DNA of 64,000 bases from Plasmopara viticola (taxonomy: Eukaryota; Oomycota; Peronosporomycetes; Peronosporales; Peronosporaceae). Location: contig MBPM02000025.1 of NCBI GenBank assembly GCA_001695595.3, positions 682,001 to 746,000 on the forward strand, read 5' to 3'. This document shows positions 1-10,989 of this stretch, piece after piece. The notes under the pieces were generated by a model that saw only the letters and a program-made list of their open reading frames with translations, ran no database searches and was not told the origin of the DNA. The first letter of the stretch is position 1. Every line of letters begins with the position of its first letter. Both the position numbers and the translations under genes were made by a program.

Positions 1-264
1 CTGTTTCTGTCGTAATAGTACCCCATGCACTCGTATGCTTCGCTCATCTAGTTCTGTACGACCTCGAAAAAAGTATCGTCACGATGTAGAAGCTCATGAG
101 CTGATAAATTTTGGATCAGATGCCACATCATTAGACAAACATGATTTGTTCTGCTTTAAAGGGTGTCATTTCAATCGTAATGCCTACGCGCTACTTATAG
201 GCTTTCGTCACCGAATGCAGGGATTCTTTTTTTAGTTTTTTCATGCTGGATTGATAAAATATCA

Positions 265-475
265 GAGATGTTTTTCGATGAGACGGTTAGTTCTTTCCAT
301 TTGTCCCCATCTGTTTGCGGCCTAAAATTGGAGACATATTGTGCTGCGTTTCCATAGCAGACGCGACTGCTAATAACAACCTGGATGTAACCTTGGTGTC
401 TCTGTCAGGACCAATAAATTTTGGCATTCCAAGGCCTTTTTATAATTATTGACGAAGACCTTTGAGAACTCTACA
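265..475 (-). mobile_element. Ty3/gypsy integrase relic
   Basis: Minus-strand translation gives pieces of the retroviral-type integrase core. One frame reads LGMPKFIGPDRDTKVTS, the usual G(L/M)P..I.SDRD..FTS block. After a frameshift another frame reads GQMERTNRLIEKHL, the usual Q(T/M)ER.NR..E block. The region between them fits in length. It has stops and a frame change, so it is a dead fragment. The rest of the element may lie towards or beyond the left edge of the window. Confidence 0.6.
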
Positions 476-3371
476 TTATCGTCTGTTGTCTCCGTTTTGA
501 TGTTCTTAGCCTTTTTTTTGGCTGAATGAAAATTTTGTATTTGATACAGATCAAACGCAAATCTCTAAGAAATACATCTGCGAAACCTTTCTTCGATCCA
601 CTTTGGCATCCAAATTACCAGTTACCGCATCAAGGATCGTTACCAAGAATTCACTAGCACAATTTGTGCTGGTCCTCGTTCTGCCTTTAATTCACTTGCA
701 CGTAAAGGCTACATTAAAATTGCTTTCCATACTAGGCGAGTCGGCAAGAAAATGACAGTGACGTCAATGTCATTGCTCTGCAACGTTTGTGCGCAACAAA
801 AAAAGCAGCAAATTTGCATATAGTCAGCGCAAGCACCTCTGTGGCGAAAGAGAGGCCTTATGTTTTATTGTGTAATTAGGCGTGGTCTGCAACACGATAA
901 ACAAGCTCAGCGATTATCAGTCGATTTTGACATTCACGACCACACGCACAAACCATTTACGGATTTAGCTGTTCATCAGCAAAGATGCACGGCGATAGAA
1001 GGTCAACGAGTTGCAATTAAGCGGTAATGAAACGGCGAAAATTTGTGCCGTCGTGGGGTTACAATAACTCCAAGAGATGTCACCAAGTCAAGCAAGCAGA
1101 GCGCCTGCACATCCTGGCTTTATTTGTCGCTTTTTGCCCTGCTCGGCAACATCGAAGACCGCTTTAACCCGTATTTTGTGTACAAATTGGCGACTAATGG
1201 TAATTGGCACACCTGCTGATCACATCCTCTTCTGCCAAATAAGTTTGCTGCCGATTAAGCACTGGAAGGGTGTGGCTGATCGACTCGACCTGAAAAAACG
1301 ATTTTAAGATAGACTTAGTCTTTAGAGTAATTAAGGTTGTAAACTATTAGGAGTTGAACATCAATCGCAATCATGGCACAATAGTCACAGGCTATACAAA
1401 ATCCACCAATTTAAAACTTTGTGATTTATCCTTGAAACACGTGGTCGAAGTCACGGCCAATTCATCAGACGTTCACCTTTGCGTGCGGCTTCGAAGCTAG
1501 GACGCACACAGAAGATAACCTCTGAGCGTTGCAGCACATGCAGCATTTTTTTGCTACTTCCTTGACATTACTAAAGTTGTTAATTACCGATCTAAGACTG
1601 GCATTGAAGAGAGCTTTGACAACCGCTTCTTAAACAACGGCAATGTCGTGCTCCCTTTGTGCTGATGGTTCATCCGCAAAAAAACGCTTTGTTCTAAAGA
1701 GAAATACATTTGCAAATGCCGCCGCTTTCAAAGTTCTTGTGCAGCACTAAATCAGCTTGGTGGGGTCAAAACTTGAAGTCACATACAGTCAACAGGTGAT
1801 TAGGATGCTTAAATTTGTACGCATTACGTCATCCTTGACTTTAAATTGGCTTTGTCTGCCGTCACCTGCAAGATTATTATTGCAGCCTTGAATATAGCAT
1901 AAAAATACCGATTGCGGCTTGGTGTGTCGTTGAAGAACGATGAGGACAATCACGCAAAGTATTACGGTTAAATTATTTCAGCGATTAAATTGCCGTGCAG
2001 ACACAATTTTTGACAAGCATCCTCGACAGCAACACCCGCCAAATTGCCAAGGATGGGGAGCCATATAAAATTTGACCGGCATTGGTGGTTGTCGCAGCCT
2101 TTTCGACCAAAAAGCTTTGTTGGCCTCACCCACTTCAATCCAGCAGGGAATGAAGCACATTTGAAAAGATTTGAAGAGCACATTTTGTATTGGCAGCGTG
2201 TACTTTTCGACCATCTCGACGTATTACTGGCAGCAGATTTTTATAATTCGTCTGCTTGGTATGACCGCGGGCGCCCTGTGGATGCTCTTAAATACAATCG
2301 CAAAACTCTTCGCAGCGTGATTTATCGTAGATTTAGCTTGTAGAGATTTTTGCTTATTTAAGGACTTGGCGTTGATGCGACAGCTGCAGAGAGGAGAGAT
2401 ATAACGCGAAAAGTTGTCGTTAATCTCTACAAATACATCCAGATGTGACAGCATCGTCAACTCTAGTAGCGACGGCACCAGTAACTGCCACGGGTGGTCT
2501 TCTTGGTGTTCTAGAACTAAGAGAATTTTTGATGGCCCAAATTGCACGTAAATGAGCAACTTCGCAAGATTGTAGCGCTTGCGGAGAGCGTGTCTTCTCA
2601 TTTAAACAAATGTATAATGAAAAGAAAATCTTGGCGCTCTTATGGTAAAAGTTTTGTCAATTTCACAACAGCTTTCAACAACTTGTAACTTCAAAGCTTC
2701 GGGTTCAATGTGTGTTCCATCCAGCCAATCAAATCACGAGAAAAGCACACAGGGATTTTCTAAAAATAAAATGGGTGAGTGGTGAATAGCGAAAAGTGAA
2801 TGGTGACCAGCGACTCCCCTCTTTCTCATCGATGAGCATTTATCGCATCGGCAATGAAATCATCTTTATGTGCCTCTCTTAGTACATAAGTAGTCCTGGC
2901 AAATTAGTTTGCCCAGTCTTGATGCGCTGACATGTTTTGCAAGCGACGACCTAACGCTGGAAGTGCTTCGTCCCTTTTGGCCATTAATTATTTTGATACA
3001 CGGCCAGATAGGTCTTGTGAGATACTGGGTGGCCTGATCATTTATATTGTAGCTCTCGTATATGACGCCATTTAATTGATTTTGTTCGTTAGAAACGTAC
3101 AGCAGTAAAGTCTTATTTTTGCTTGTTTGTGAATACAGAATACCATATTGCAATGACATCCTTAATCCTTTTCAGCTTCTTGATAATCCACTGTAGATCG
3201 TCTCTGTGGTTTGAGCCACTGTGACCTTGTTTGTTCTAGTTGGCGCAATGATTTTGCATTTCTTAGCCACAATAGATGATTTTGCAAGCTAATTCGCACA
3301 TCTATATGCATATAAGATTCGGTGACGATGCAGTAACCTTATTGTAAGTTTCACAGGGAATTTATTATAAC

Positions 3372-3545
3372 GAAGAACAAAATTCAGTTAGCTCATCCAG
3401 CCATCGAGCCTTTCTGCGGTTTGTAGTCTTCTGCATCAGGACCATCTCAATACTCTTGCGGTCCGTTTTGATCGTAGATGGTCGATCGAATCAATAAACA
3501 CGCTATACTTTAGCGTATGCGGAATTGCAAGAATTGTGTAGTTCA
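3372..3545 (-). mobile_element. Probable gypsy RNase H relic
   Basis: Minus-strand frames give a peptide ending RRKARWLDELTEF, which resembles the end of gypsy RNase H domains (RRQARW...L.EF). In a different frame just before it lies ILAIPHTLKYSVFIDSIDH, resembling the ELLA..HAL....V..DH segment. The pieces are out of frame with each other. With the integrase fragment near the left edge, this suggests one or more old gypsy copies on the minus strand across 0-4.7 kb. Little else between them can be read with confidence. Confidence 0.35.
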
Positions 3546-4725
3546 GGTGGAAATACTTTATCCTCCAGCTGGTGCAAGCAATAGAATCTTCTTCTTCTCC
3601 CTAAATTTGAAATAAGACTCCCTCAATCGTTAAGTTGTGGCTTCCATACAAACACCACATGGTTTCGATTCGTCCGGAAGGCTGAGAGCATGTGGAAGCG
3701 TCAAGCAACGTTAAATTTTGCTGAAGTAGCGTAATTGATCGATCGGGAGTTCGATCGTCTCTTAAAGATGTTAAGCCTCGATATCACCGTAGAGTGGTCT
3801 CACAAATTGCGAAAAAAATTTCTTGCAGAACCTTGAGACATAGACTGTGGTGCCTAAGAAGTCCTTCATTTGCTCCTTTGTCTTGATAAGTGGCCATCAT
3901 GCTATGGTCTTTTCCTCGTCGGTGTCAATATGGGTGTTATTTCGTCCGGCAAAGTCTTCTTAGCACGAATTTTTATTCACACAGACCTGGTTTTGGTATA
4001 GTTGCTGCTCTTAACATTACCTAAGCAAATGATCTGAAGCCGTTGTGTGGTGTTGTTGCTGTTGAGTGAGATAGACCAGTTGCTGCTCCATGGACAGTAA
4101 TTTGTATCCTGCCGCTGCAGGTGATTAATTAGCCTGGACGGCTGAACTTGCTTGTTTATTGACTCTCATCGCATCCTGCCGAGTCGGCTCTCGTGTTTCA
4201 GGTGCGACGTTGGTTGTGAAGCTTTTGTGTCGTCGAAAGCACCATTCCCGCTCTGTTGTCCAGTGCATTCGGTGACGACAGAAAACCAATTAAATCTAGA
4301 TTTAAGCCGAGACTGGGTCGATTGATAAATAACATAATTCTTAATTGATTTTCAGCCCAGAGATGAGGCCAAGTCGAACAATTCATTAGACACATCAGAC
4401 TGTGGAGGGAACATCGCGAAGCGTGCCAATGCAAAATTGCAAACGAAAAAGTTGGATATTGAAGGACTGATCTTGCAATCGCTTCGCAGCAAAATTTGCG
4501 CGTGGAAGGCACAATTTTTGACTTAACCGGAAAGTTCTGGTACCAACGTGAGAGGGCTTTTGTCGACATGATATTCTCCTTGAAACAGTGAAGTGCCTTG
4601 TTTCGCTTAATACCAAAGAGCGCATCGCAAAGATCGTCCGTCAAGTGAAAGTCGTTGCCGGCCACATTCTCTCCGTGGCGATCGTTGCACGTTGCGCCAG
4701 CGCTAAAAGAAGCAACTCATCAATT

Positions 4726-5045
4726 TGTATTGTATTGTATTACGTTATCGCGTTGCCAAGTTATGCACGTGCTAGGCTCTATGGCTAGTCCACGGCATAG
4801 AGTGGTGTCCGCATACGTCGAGTCTCGTTCGGCGGGCAGTGCAGCCAGCACCGAGGCCGTGAGGGTCTTCCATTATTTTGTGTACTTCTGACTTGGTAAG
4901 AGCCCAGGTAACGCCCTGGTGCTGGAGACCGTCGCGTCGAGGGTGAGACTCGTTAGAGACCTGCAGATGCCCGAGAGCACCTGCCCGAAGCGCGCGAGCA
5001 TTTAGTACCCACGCTTGGAAGGAGGGCGTCACCCCAACCTTTTCC
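4726..5045 (-). repeat. Dispersed ~320 bp retroposon, copy 1
   Basis: One of three near-identical copies in the window (others at 8028-8354 and 34934-35240), all in the same orientation. Read on the minus strand it starts GGAAAAGGTTGGGGTGACG and ends in tandem ATACA pentamers, a 3' tail typical of non-LTR retroposition. Compared with copy 2 it lacks a few bases near 4784 (GGCTCTATGG against GGCTCAGTCTGG), which shifts the minus-strand frame. A diverged duplication (AAAAGAAGCAA / AAAAGCAA) may flank it. I see no tRNA-like B box, so SINE or truncated LINE 3' end are both open. Confidence 0.8.
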
Positions 5046-5059
5046 GAAAAGCAAGACGC

Positions 5060-7990
5060 ATTGTCGAGACAATTATGTCACTGTAACGGGGAAGCGATTA
5101 TTAGAATTATTCGAAATAACTCAAATAAGGCATGTTGCCAAAGATTTTACATTTGTCATGCGCTACTCAAGTTCATCGTTGAGGTGGTAAACGACTGAGC
5201 GTTGTGTCAGATTAATTAGGAAAACTGATGTAAATGATTTGTGGACAGACCGGCGATGGCAAATGTACGAGGACTGCAGTGCATTTTCTAGACCGCGGAC
5301 GTACACTTTTACTTCTACAATTATATTGGCGATCACAAACATGAGGCTTTCTGCTTACATTTGCAGCTGTGCCCGATTCGAACAAACGTGATTCTCTAGC
5401 TTTAAAAAGAGCGATATAACAGTATGGATGCTGTTTGACAAATGCGACGAAGCAGAAAAAGGAACACGATTCTAACGAGCTATTGACGTCTTCTTGCCCG
5501 ATGAGATCGAATTCATAAGATTTATCGTGCGAGGTCTGTAGACACTGCTATTGTATTGCAGGTGTGACGGTCATCAAATGACAAAGCGAATGGGTGCGCG
5601 TCAAGTTGTCGAGTCAACACGAAAGCAGATGCTTATCGAGACAATTTTTGCAATTAGGAAGATGTGTGTTTTTCGATCCGGCCATCCCTCGTGACCATTG
5701 GAATGGAAACACCGTTGATTATACAAACCTCAGCATCATCTTACTATGAAGCTCGGTCTTCGTTCGCACGCTTGGTTTCAAGATTGCCTCCCGGCGTACA
5801 AAATTCTTGCAAAATTCGTTACAATCCGCCGTCTAACTTTTTTTCTTGATCAAATGTTTATCCGGCACACTAGGTACACACTTTGCGAGTCTGAAATTGA
5901 GTTGTGCACAATCATATATACTATTGTATCCGCAAAGATATATGTAAATTGTCGCGTGTGCGCTTTGTAAAGTCGTGCCCTTTGCTATGATTCTTTCGAG
6001 CGGCTACGCATCTCTGTCGATATTCTCCTCAATCCCAATGCTATAAGCAGTGCTTTCTTTGAAGCATCTACAACATGCTTTTTCTACTAATTCACCTCAA
6101 GTACTGAAGTCTGCTCAGCGATCATGCAATGCTGGAAGTGAAAAAAGCAACTGCTTCAAGGCTTAGCAACGTTAGATGGGAAATAAAGATCGTTGACGGC
6201 AATCCAGGTACTGGCTGAAACCTGCCTTTGTCCTGTTCGCATGGAAGACTAAACGAGTGCGTTGGGGCTGTGCAATAGCTTCGCTCACTATCGGCGAGCT
6301 GGTTTCTTTTCACGGACAACAACATCGTATTTCCAAAAATAACGCTAGGTTGGAGAAATTGAATTAAGACGATTTTGAGCTGCCTGACCAAAAACCAGCA
6401 TCTGGTGTCCTTAGGCTGCAATACTTAGTTGTTTGTCTTCTACCTGACGCACGTCAGGTAAAATCGCGGATAACTCTTTCGAAAGTCTTCCATCATTCTG
6501 AGCTAAAGCTAATCGAATTTGTGTCTAAACGCATAAATAACTTCGTAAAACGGTCGGGATTAGAAGTAAAGAAGCTCATATACACTCCGCACCTGGACGA
6601 TTTTGGCGCATGGATTGCCATGCCACAAAATGCTCTTGTTCTTGCCAACAATGAACAATTGTGGTACCGTGAAATGGTTGCATCGTACGAGATACCTGCA
6701 TCATTCAAAAAATGTCAATTTGAATAGAAATTATAAAAATCGATGCCATTCGTACTCTTTGCTCATCAGACCCGTTTCGATTCCGATGGTAAAGGGAAAC
6801 TCTTTGAGCTCACGGAAATTGCTAGAATCACGACCTTTCACTTCATACATTGCTAGCTCTTCGCGAGATTCCTGAGTCAGCGCAACAAATTGTAGTTCTG
6901 CAACCAATAAACACCAAGAATATGACCAAGGTAATTCAGGTGCTATTTGCTGACAAGATACCTTTCGAAAGAATTGTCTGGTGGAGATTTGACAACATTT
7001 CCAATGCTTCACGGGACATTCGACACCACGTTCCCTATTCACTTAGTAGTACACTTAGCAAAATTGATGTATCAGGTGCTGCCTTGATTGTAGATCCGTA
7101 CGTACAAAGAACAGAATACAAGTTACTTTGTTTAGCTTTAGCTGAACCGGGTCACCGTAGATGAAATCGATATTTTTCAAAACGCTAGCTTTAAAGAGAT
7201 ACATACGCCAGTCAGCTTTTTCGGCAAGTTAAAGCATACTGGACGCAACCTCGCTGCATTCTCTCAGACATCTCCAGCCGCTCGTATCTCTCCTTGCGAA
7301 CACCACCGACTAGGACGGCAACCATAACAGCCAAAACAAAACAATAGTCTTTTATAAACCAGTCTTTTCCGGTAGAGATGGCTGTGAGCCAAGTTGCCAC
7401 GCCGCCCACAAGCAGCGCTCGGCTTCCCACGTCGTTAGTGCAAATCATCCGGAGCAAGATATTTTTTTTGTGAAAGGGCACTACGAGGAGTGGCCAATTA
7501 AAAGCCGAGTGGTCAATTAGGAGCCGGAAATTAGATGCTCCAAAGATCAATTTTAAGTTGGCAAGAAATTTTTAGCGGCAATATGTATGTTCAGGCTTAT
7601 TTACCGCAATCAAAGCTTACACAGCCCAAAATAAACTGGCCGTCGTGGCTAAGCTAATACTAGTGGTACAACTGTCGGTGTTAGTGTCTGTGACGGGGTA
7701 ATAGCACCTCGCACAGAGAAGATATGCGATCTACAGGCAGAAGACCATTCAATATCCTGATTTGCAAAATAGATTATTCTTATCTGATACGAAAGTTTGT
7801 GTTTTGATACTCAGTCCGCTATCGCGATATTTAAGTATGCGCATATCGGAAGGTATGATTTAAGAGCCGGGTAGCTGACGTAAAAGGTCGGCTTTGATAT
7901 AAAAGACCGCTACATTCTTAGAAAATGTGCAATTGTTTTCGATACACTACTGAGGTTTAAGGTAAAAGATTATGCAGTTTTAAGAATGAA
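5060..7990. other. Gene-poor stretch, nothing firm
   Basis: No gene can be supported. Short open frames occur on both strands. The most protein-like are 6521-6727 (+), 68 codons, and 6850-7164 (+), which includes a 30-codon stretch reading KIPFERIVWWRFDN. Neither matches a family I recognise and both may be remnants. No RNA gene or tandem repeat was seen. Confidence 0.4.
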
Positions 7991-8027
7991 TTTAACTAAA
8001 AAAGAGGCCGTGTTTTTACTCCATCTA

Positions 8028-8354
8028 ATGTAATGTAATGTATTACGTTATCGCGTTGCCAAGTTATGCACGTGCTAGGCTCAGTCTGGCTAGTCCACGG
8101 CATAGAGTGGTGTCCGCATACGTCGGGTCTCGTTCGGCGGGCAGTGCAGCCAGCACCGAGGTCGTGAGGGTCTTCCATTATTTTGCTTAGCTCTGACTTG
8201 GTAAGAGCCCAGGTGGCGCCCTGGTGCTGGAGACGGTCGCGTCGAGGGTGAGACTCGTTAGAGACTTGTAGATTCCCGAGAGCACCTGCCCGAAGCGCGC
8301 GAGCATTTAGCCCCCGCGCTCGGAAGGAGGGCGTCACCCCAACCTTTTCCAAGC
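8028..8354 (-). repeat. Dispersed ~320 bp retroposon, copy 2, with target-site duplication
   Basis: Same element as at 4726-5045. The minus-strand 3' end is a run of ATTAC pentamers instead of ATACA. It is flanked by a perfect 14-base direct repeat, TTTTACTCCATCTA, at 8014-8027 and 8355-8368. That duplication is the signature of target-primed insertion. A minus-strand frame is open through the whole element and is largely shared with the other copies, so the unit may descend from the 3' end of a coding LINE, although no reverse transcriptase motif is present. Confidence 0.85.
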
Positions 8355-8518
8355 TTTTACTCCATCTATAATTCCTAATAAGCGACTAAAATTGTTGTCT
8401 TCTAAGACATAAATCACGTAATGAAAGGATTATTCATCACTTTTTCATTTTTTTACGATAAGTCATTTTTTGTCATATCCCCAAGTGACCAAACGAGGGG
8501 TACCAGCCGGCCGTTCCT

Positions 8519-8911
8519 TTAGCGATAATTAAGTCGACTTTGAAGAAGATTGCTTCGGCACTTCAAAAGCATTTGAACCATAGCTGGTCTATGCACGTAA
8601 GGCAACAGCCACAATAGTTCTGCGCCTGCAAAAAAGGCTGTGGCTGCAATAAGGGCTACAGCTGCAATAAAGGCTGCACTTGCCGTAAAGGCTGAGTATG
8701 CGCCGTGGCGACGAGCCAAATTTTTCTTAGCCCACTCGAGCAGAGGAGGCTCTGTAAGAGCCTCACACACAGTCGCGGTAGAGAACTGTTTTCCTTCGTC
8801 CGGGGTTTCGCAGACACCTTCGCCTTCAGGCGGTAAAAGCGATGAGCTATCTAGGAAGCTAGTGCGTAGGCGTGTCACACTACTTAGTGGTATGATGACA
8901 TTATGTGACAT
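8519..8911 (-). pseudogene. Possible decayed secreted-effector-like ORF with Ala-rich repeat
   Basis: A 130-codon minus-strand frame. Residues near 13-16 read RLRT. Further on, PPLLEWAKKNLARRH resembles the recurring LL.WAKK.LA..H motif that I associate with the C-terminal repeats of downy-mildew RxLR effectors. No signal peptide precedes the RLRT site, because the frame begins only a dozen residues earlier and upstream frames are closed. The middle is an alanine-rich stretch made by four 18-base imperfect repeats (8625-8696). I treat it as a possible effector remnant. The family call is an inference, and a chance frame is the alternative. Confidence 0.25.
8625..8696. repeat. 18-bp imperfect tandem repeat, four units
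   Basis: Units begin at 8625, 8643, 8661 and 8679, with consensus close to GCTGCAATAAAGGCTGCA. The period is a multiple of three and no unit introduces a stop on the minus strand, where it reads as Ala-rich hydrophobic sequence. Confidence 0.75.
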
Positions 8912-8959
8912 AAGTCATGTGGAGTTTAAACATTTACAAGAAGATTTTACTTAATTTCG

Positions 8960-10770
8960 GGGAATTGTTGGAAAAGCTATCCATGGTTTAATGATCCTAC
9001 TTGCTTGACAAAAAGTTATATTTAACAGAAAATTTAACAATATTTTGTCTTAACTAACACTTCAATATACCGCTGCAATCTAATAGTATATCGAGTCTCG
9101 ACATTAAGACTTAAACCAACTTTTGGAGTCAGACAGAATACGACGTGTGACTCATTCTGACTCAAAGTGTTAAACGATGTCCAGAAATCCGAACTAACGC
9201 TTTCTTTGAGCAAATAGCTGCGGCGGCCCCGCTGCACCTGGTAGCCTTTGTAGTCAATTTACGTCTTAGTCGATTAGACAAATTCTCAATGAGAATGAAG
9301 CAGTATGATATTTGCCTAAACGTAGACAAGACAGGCTAAATAAGCATAAACCCTACTTGGCCACAATATTTGGATGCACAAGGACCCGACGCGATTAAAG
9401 AGTGTTTAAAAGTGCTCTCTGATTGCCAAATGCTCTACCAAAGCTTTTCAACAGAAGCTGGGAAAATCATTTGCGTTGATGATACTACGTCCAGCGTACT
9501 TTAGCATGCAGCCAACAGATCTCTGCATCAGAGAAAGCGAGCACTAGAGAGCAGCTCTAACAATTACTATTTGGTGGTAGTGCACGTGATTAGGTACTTA
9601 CGTAAATGTACACCCGGTCTTTTTTTGGACAGCCATAAAAGTGGTACTGAAGACCAAGCTTATCTTGTGCGCAGCACGGAAAGGGCGAGGCTCCCGGGGA
9701 CTGGGCCTCATTGGGTAGTCCTGTCGTCATGGATAACAGCAATGCAAGTAAGAAGGGGATATATTCCTGAGCTGCAGAAAGACATATGGACATCGGCCGA
9801 TGGCCCGTCATTGGAGTTATCTACGCTTAGCGTCTAGGAGCCTAAATCTCACAGTCAACTTTCTGTGGAATAGCCGCGACATCCAGAAGGTGTAGGATGA
9901 CCTGCTCGATAGGTTATACGCTTCAGGGAGAAAGGGCTTAGTATCAAAGGTATCCGTGCCCTAAAATGCGGATCTTTTTTGCATATGAGGCTTACTTGTG
10001 GTATGGCAGTCGTAAAAGGTTTTGGCATGTCCTCGTCTACGCCGAGGTTTCAGTGAATTTTGCTTGGCACTCAACGGTCGAATGAAGTCAGCCATGTGCT
10101 CGAGCTCTACGGCGCATCACTGCTTACATCGCGACAAGAGCACAAGTTCGTGTAAATCGATTTTGATCAATCTAGATGCAAAATTCTTCGATCTTAGTAG
10201 TGTCGAAAGCTATCTCATTTGGACGGCGAGGTATGGCTAATGGCGTGGCTAAAGCACCACGAACCTTGCCCTTCACTGGGAGACAAATCACCCAACTATT
10301 CTTTCAGTGTGGCTTTGGTGAGTTATGCAGCCACCTCTTTCACAAAAAAGAAGCGCTATTAGTGCGGACACTGAACAATTCCGTCAACGTGTTGACATTA
10401 AACTGTCTAAAGAGAGACAGAGATGGGGCAGAAGATCAATGTCCGGGACATGAATTGGTAAGTTTGACTCAGAAAGCTTGAATGACTTTTTTTGCTGCAT
10501 GTCATATGTTACATTTGCTGGTCTTTGAGCCTAAGTATAATGCGCGAGGCCTTTTACACCGCGTGGAAGTAGCACAGTTGGCTCATTAGCTGAAGCAGCA
10601 TGGGTGGAGCCCCAGTATTGCACTTGTCGTGACGCATTATCCTTTGAGCAAAGCTCGTAGATGACAACACTCGCTGCATGCCGTAAACGGTGTGACCACC
10701 TTTCGGCAAAAAGAAACATGTTATCTTGAACATGGAGAGACACGCGGTTCGTCGAGTACTTTTTGTTGTG
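8960..10770. other. Gene-poor stretch with weak coding-like segments
   Basis: No gene can be supported. Plus-strand frames at 9361-9590 and 9571-9837 are open for 70-90 codons with a reasonable residue mix, but they lack an ATG and match nothing I know. Frames at 10022-10240 and 10176-10481 overlap and look random. Confidence 0.4.
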
Positions 10771-10773
10771 CAA

Positions 10774-10979
10774 AGCGCTCGCTGCATACCATTTAAGGTA
10801 TTACCAAAACATTAAGAGCGTGACCCTGTTGACGCAGTTAGTAACGTTGGTTGTGGTTGGTGTTTGCTTTATGTCTAGCGCTCGCTGCATACCATAAAAG
10901 GTATTACCAGAACATCAAAGGCGTCGCCCTATTGACGCAGTTAGTAACGTCGGTCGTGGTTGGTGTTTGAATTATGTCT
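10774..10979. repeat. 103-bp tandem duplication
   Basis: Two adjacent copies, 10774-10876 and 10877-10979, each starting AGCGCTCGCTGCATACCAT and ending near GGTTGGTGTTTG..TTATGTCT. They differ at about ten positions. A partial third unit (ACTCGCTGCATGCCGTAAACGGTGTGACC) lies upstream near 10668. No coding frame runs through the unit. Confidence 0.85.
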
Positions 10980-10989
10980 AGCACTACCT

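Noticed and set aside
4198..4665. 155-codon minus-strand frame next to retroposon copy 1
   Set aside because: Long but without recognisable motifs. It is overlapped by another open frame and lies among gypsy relics. I could not tell it from decayed transposon sequence.
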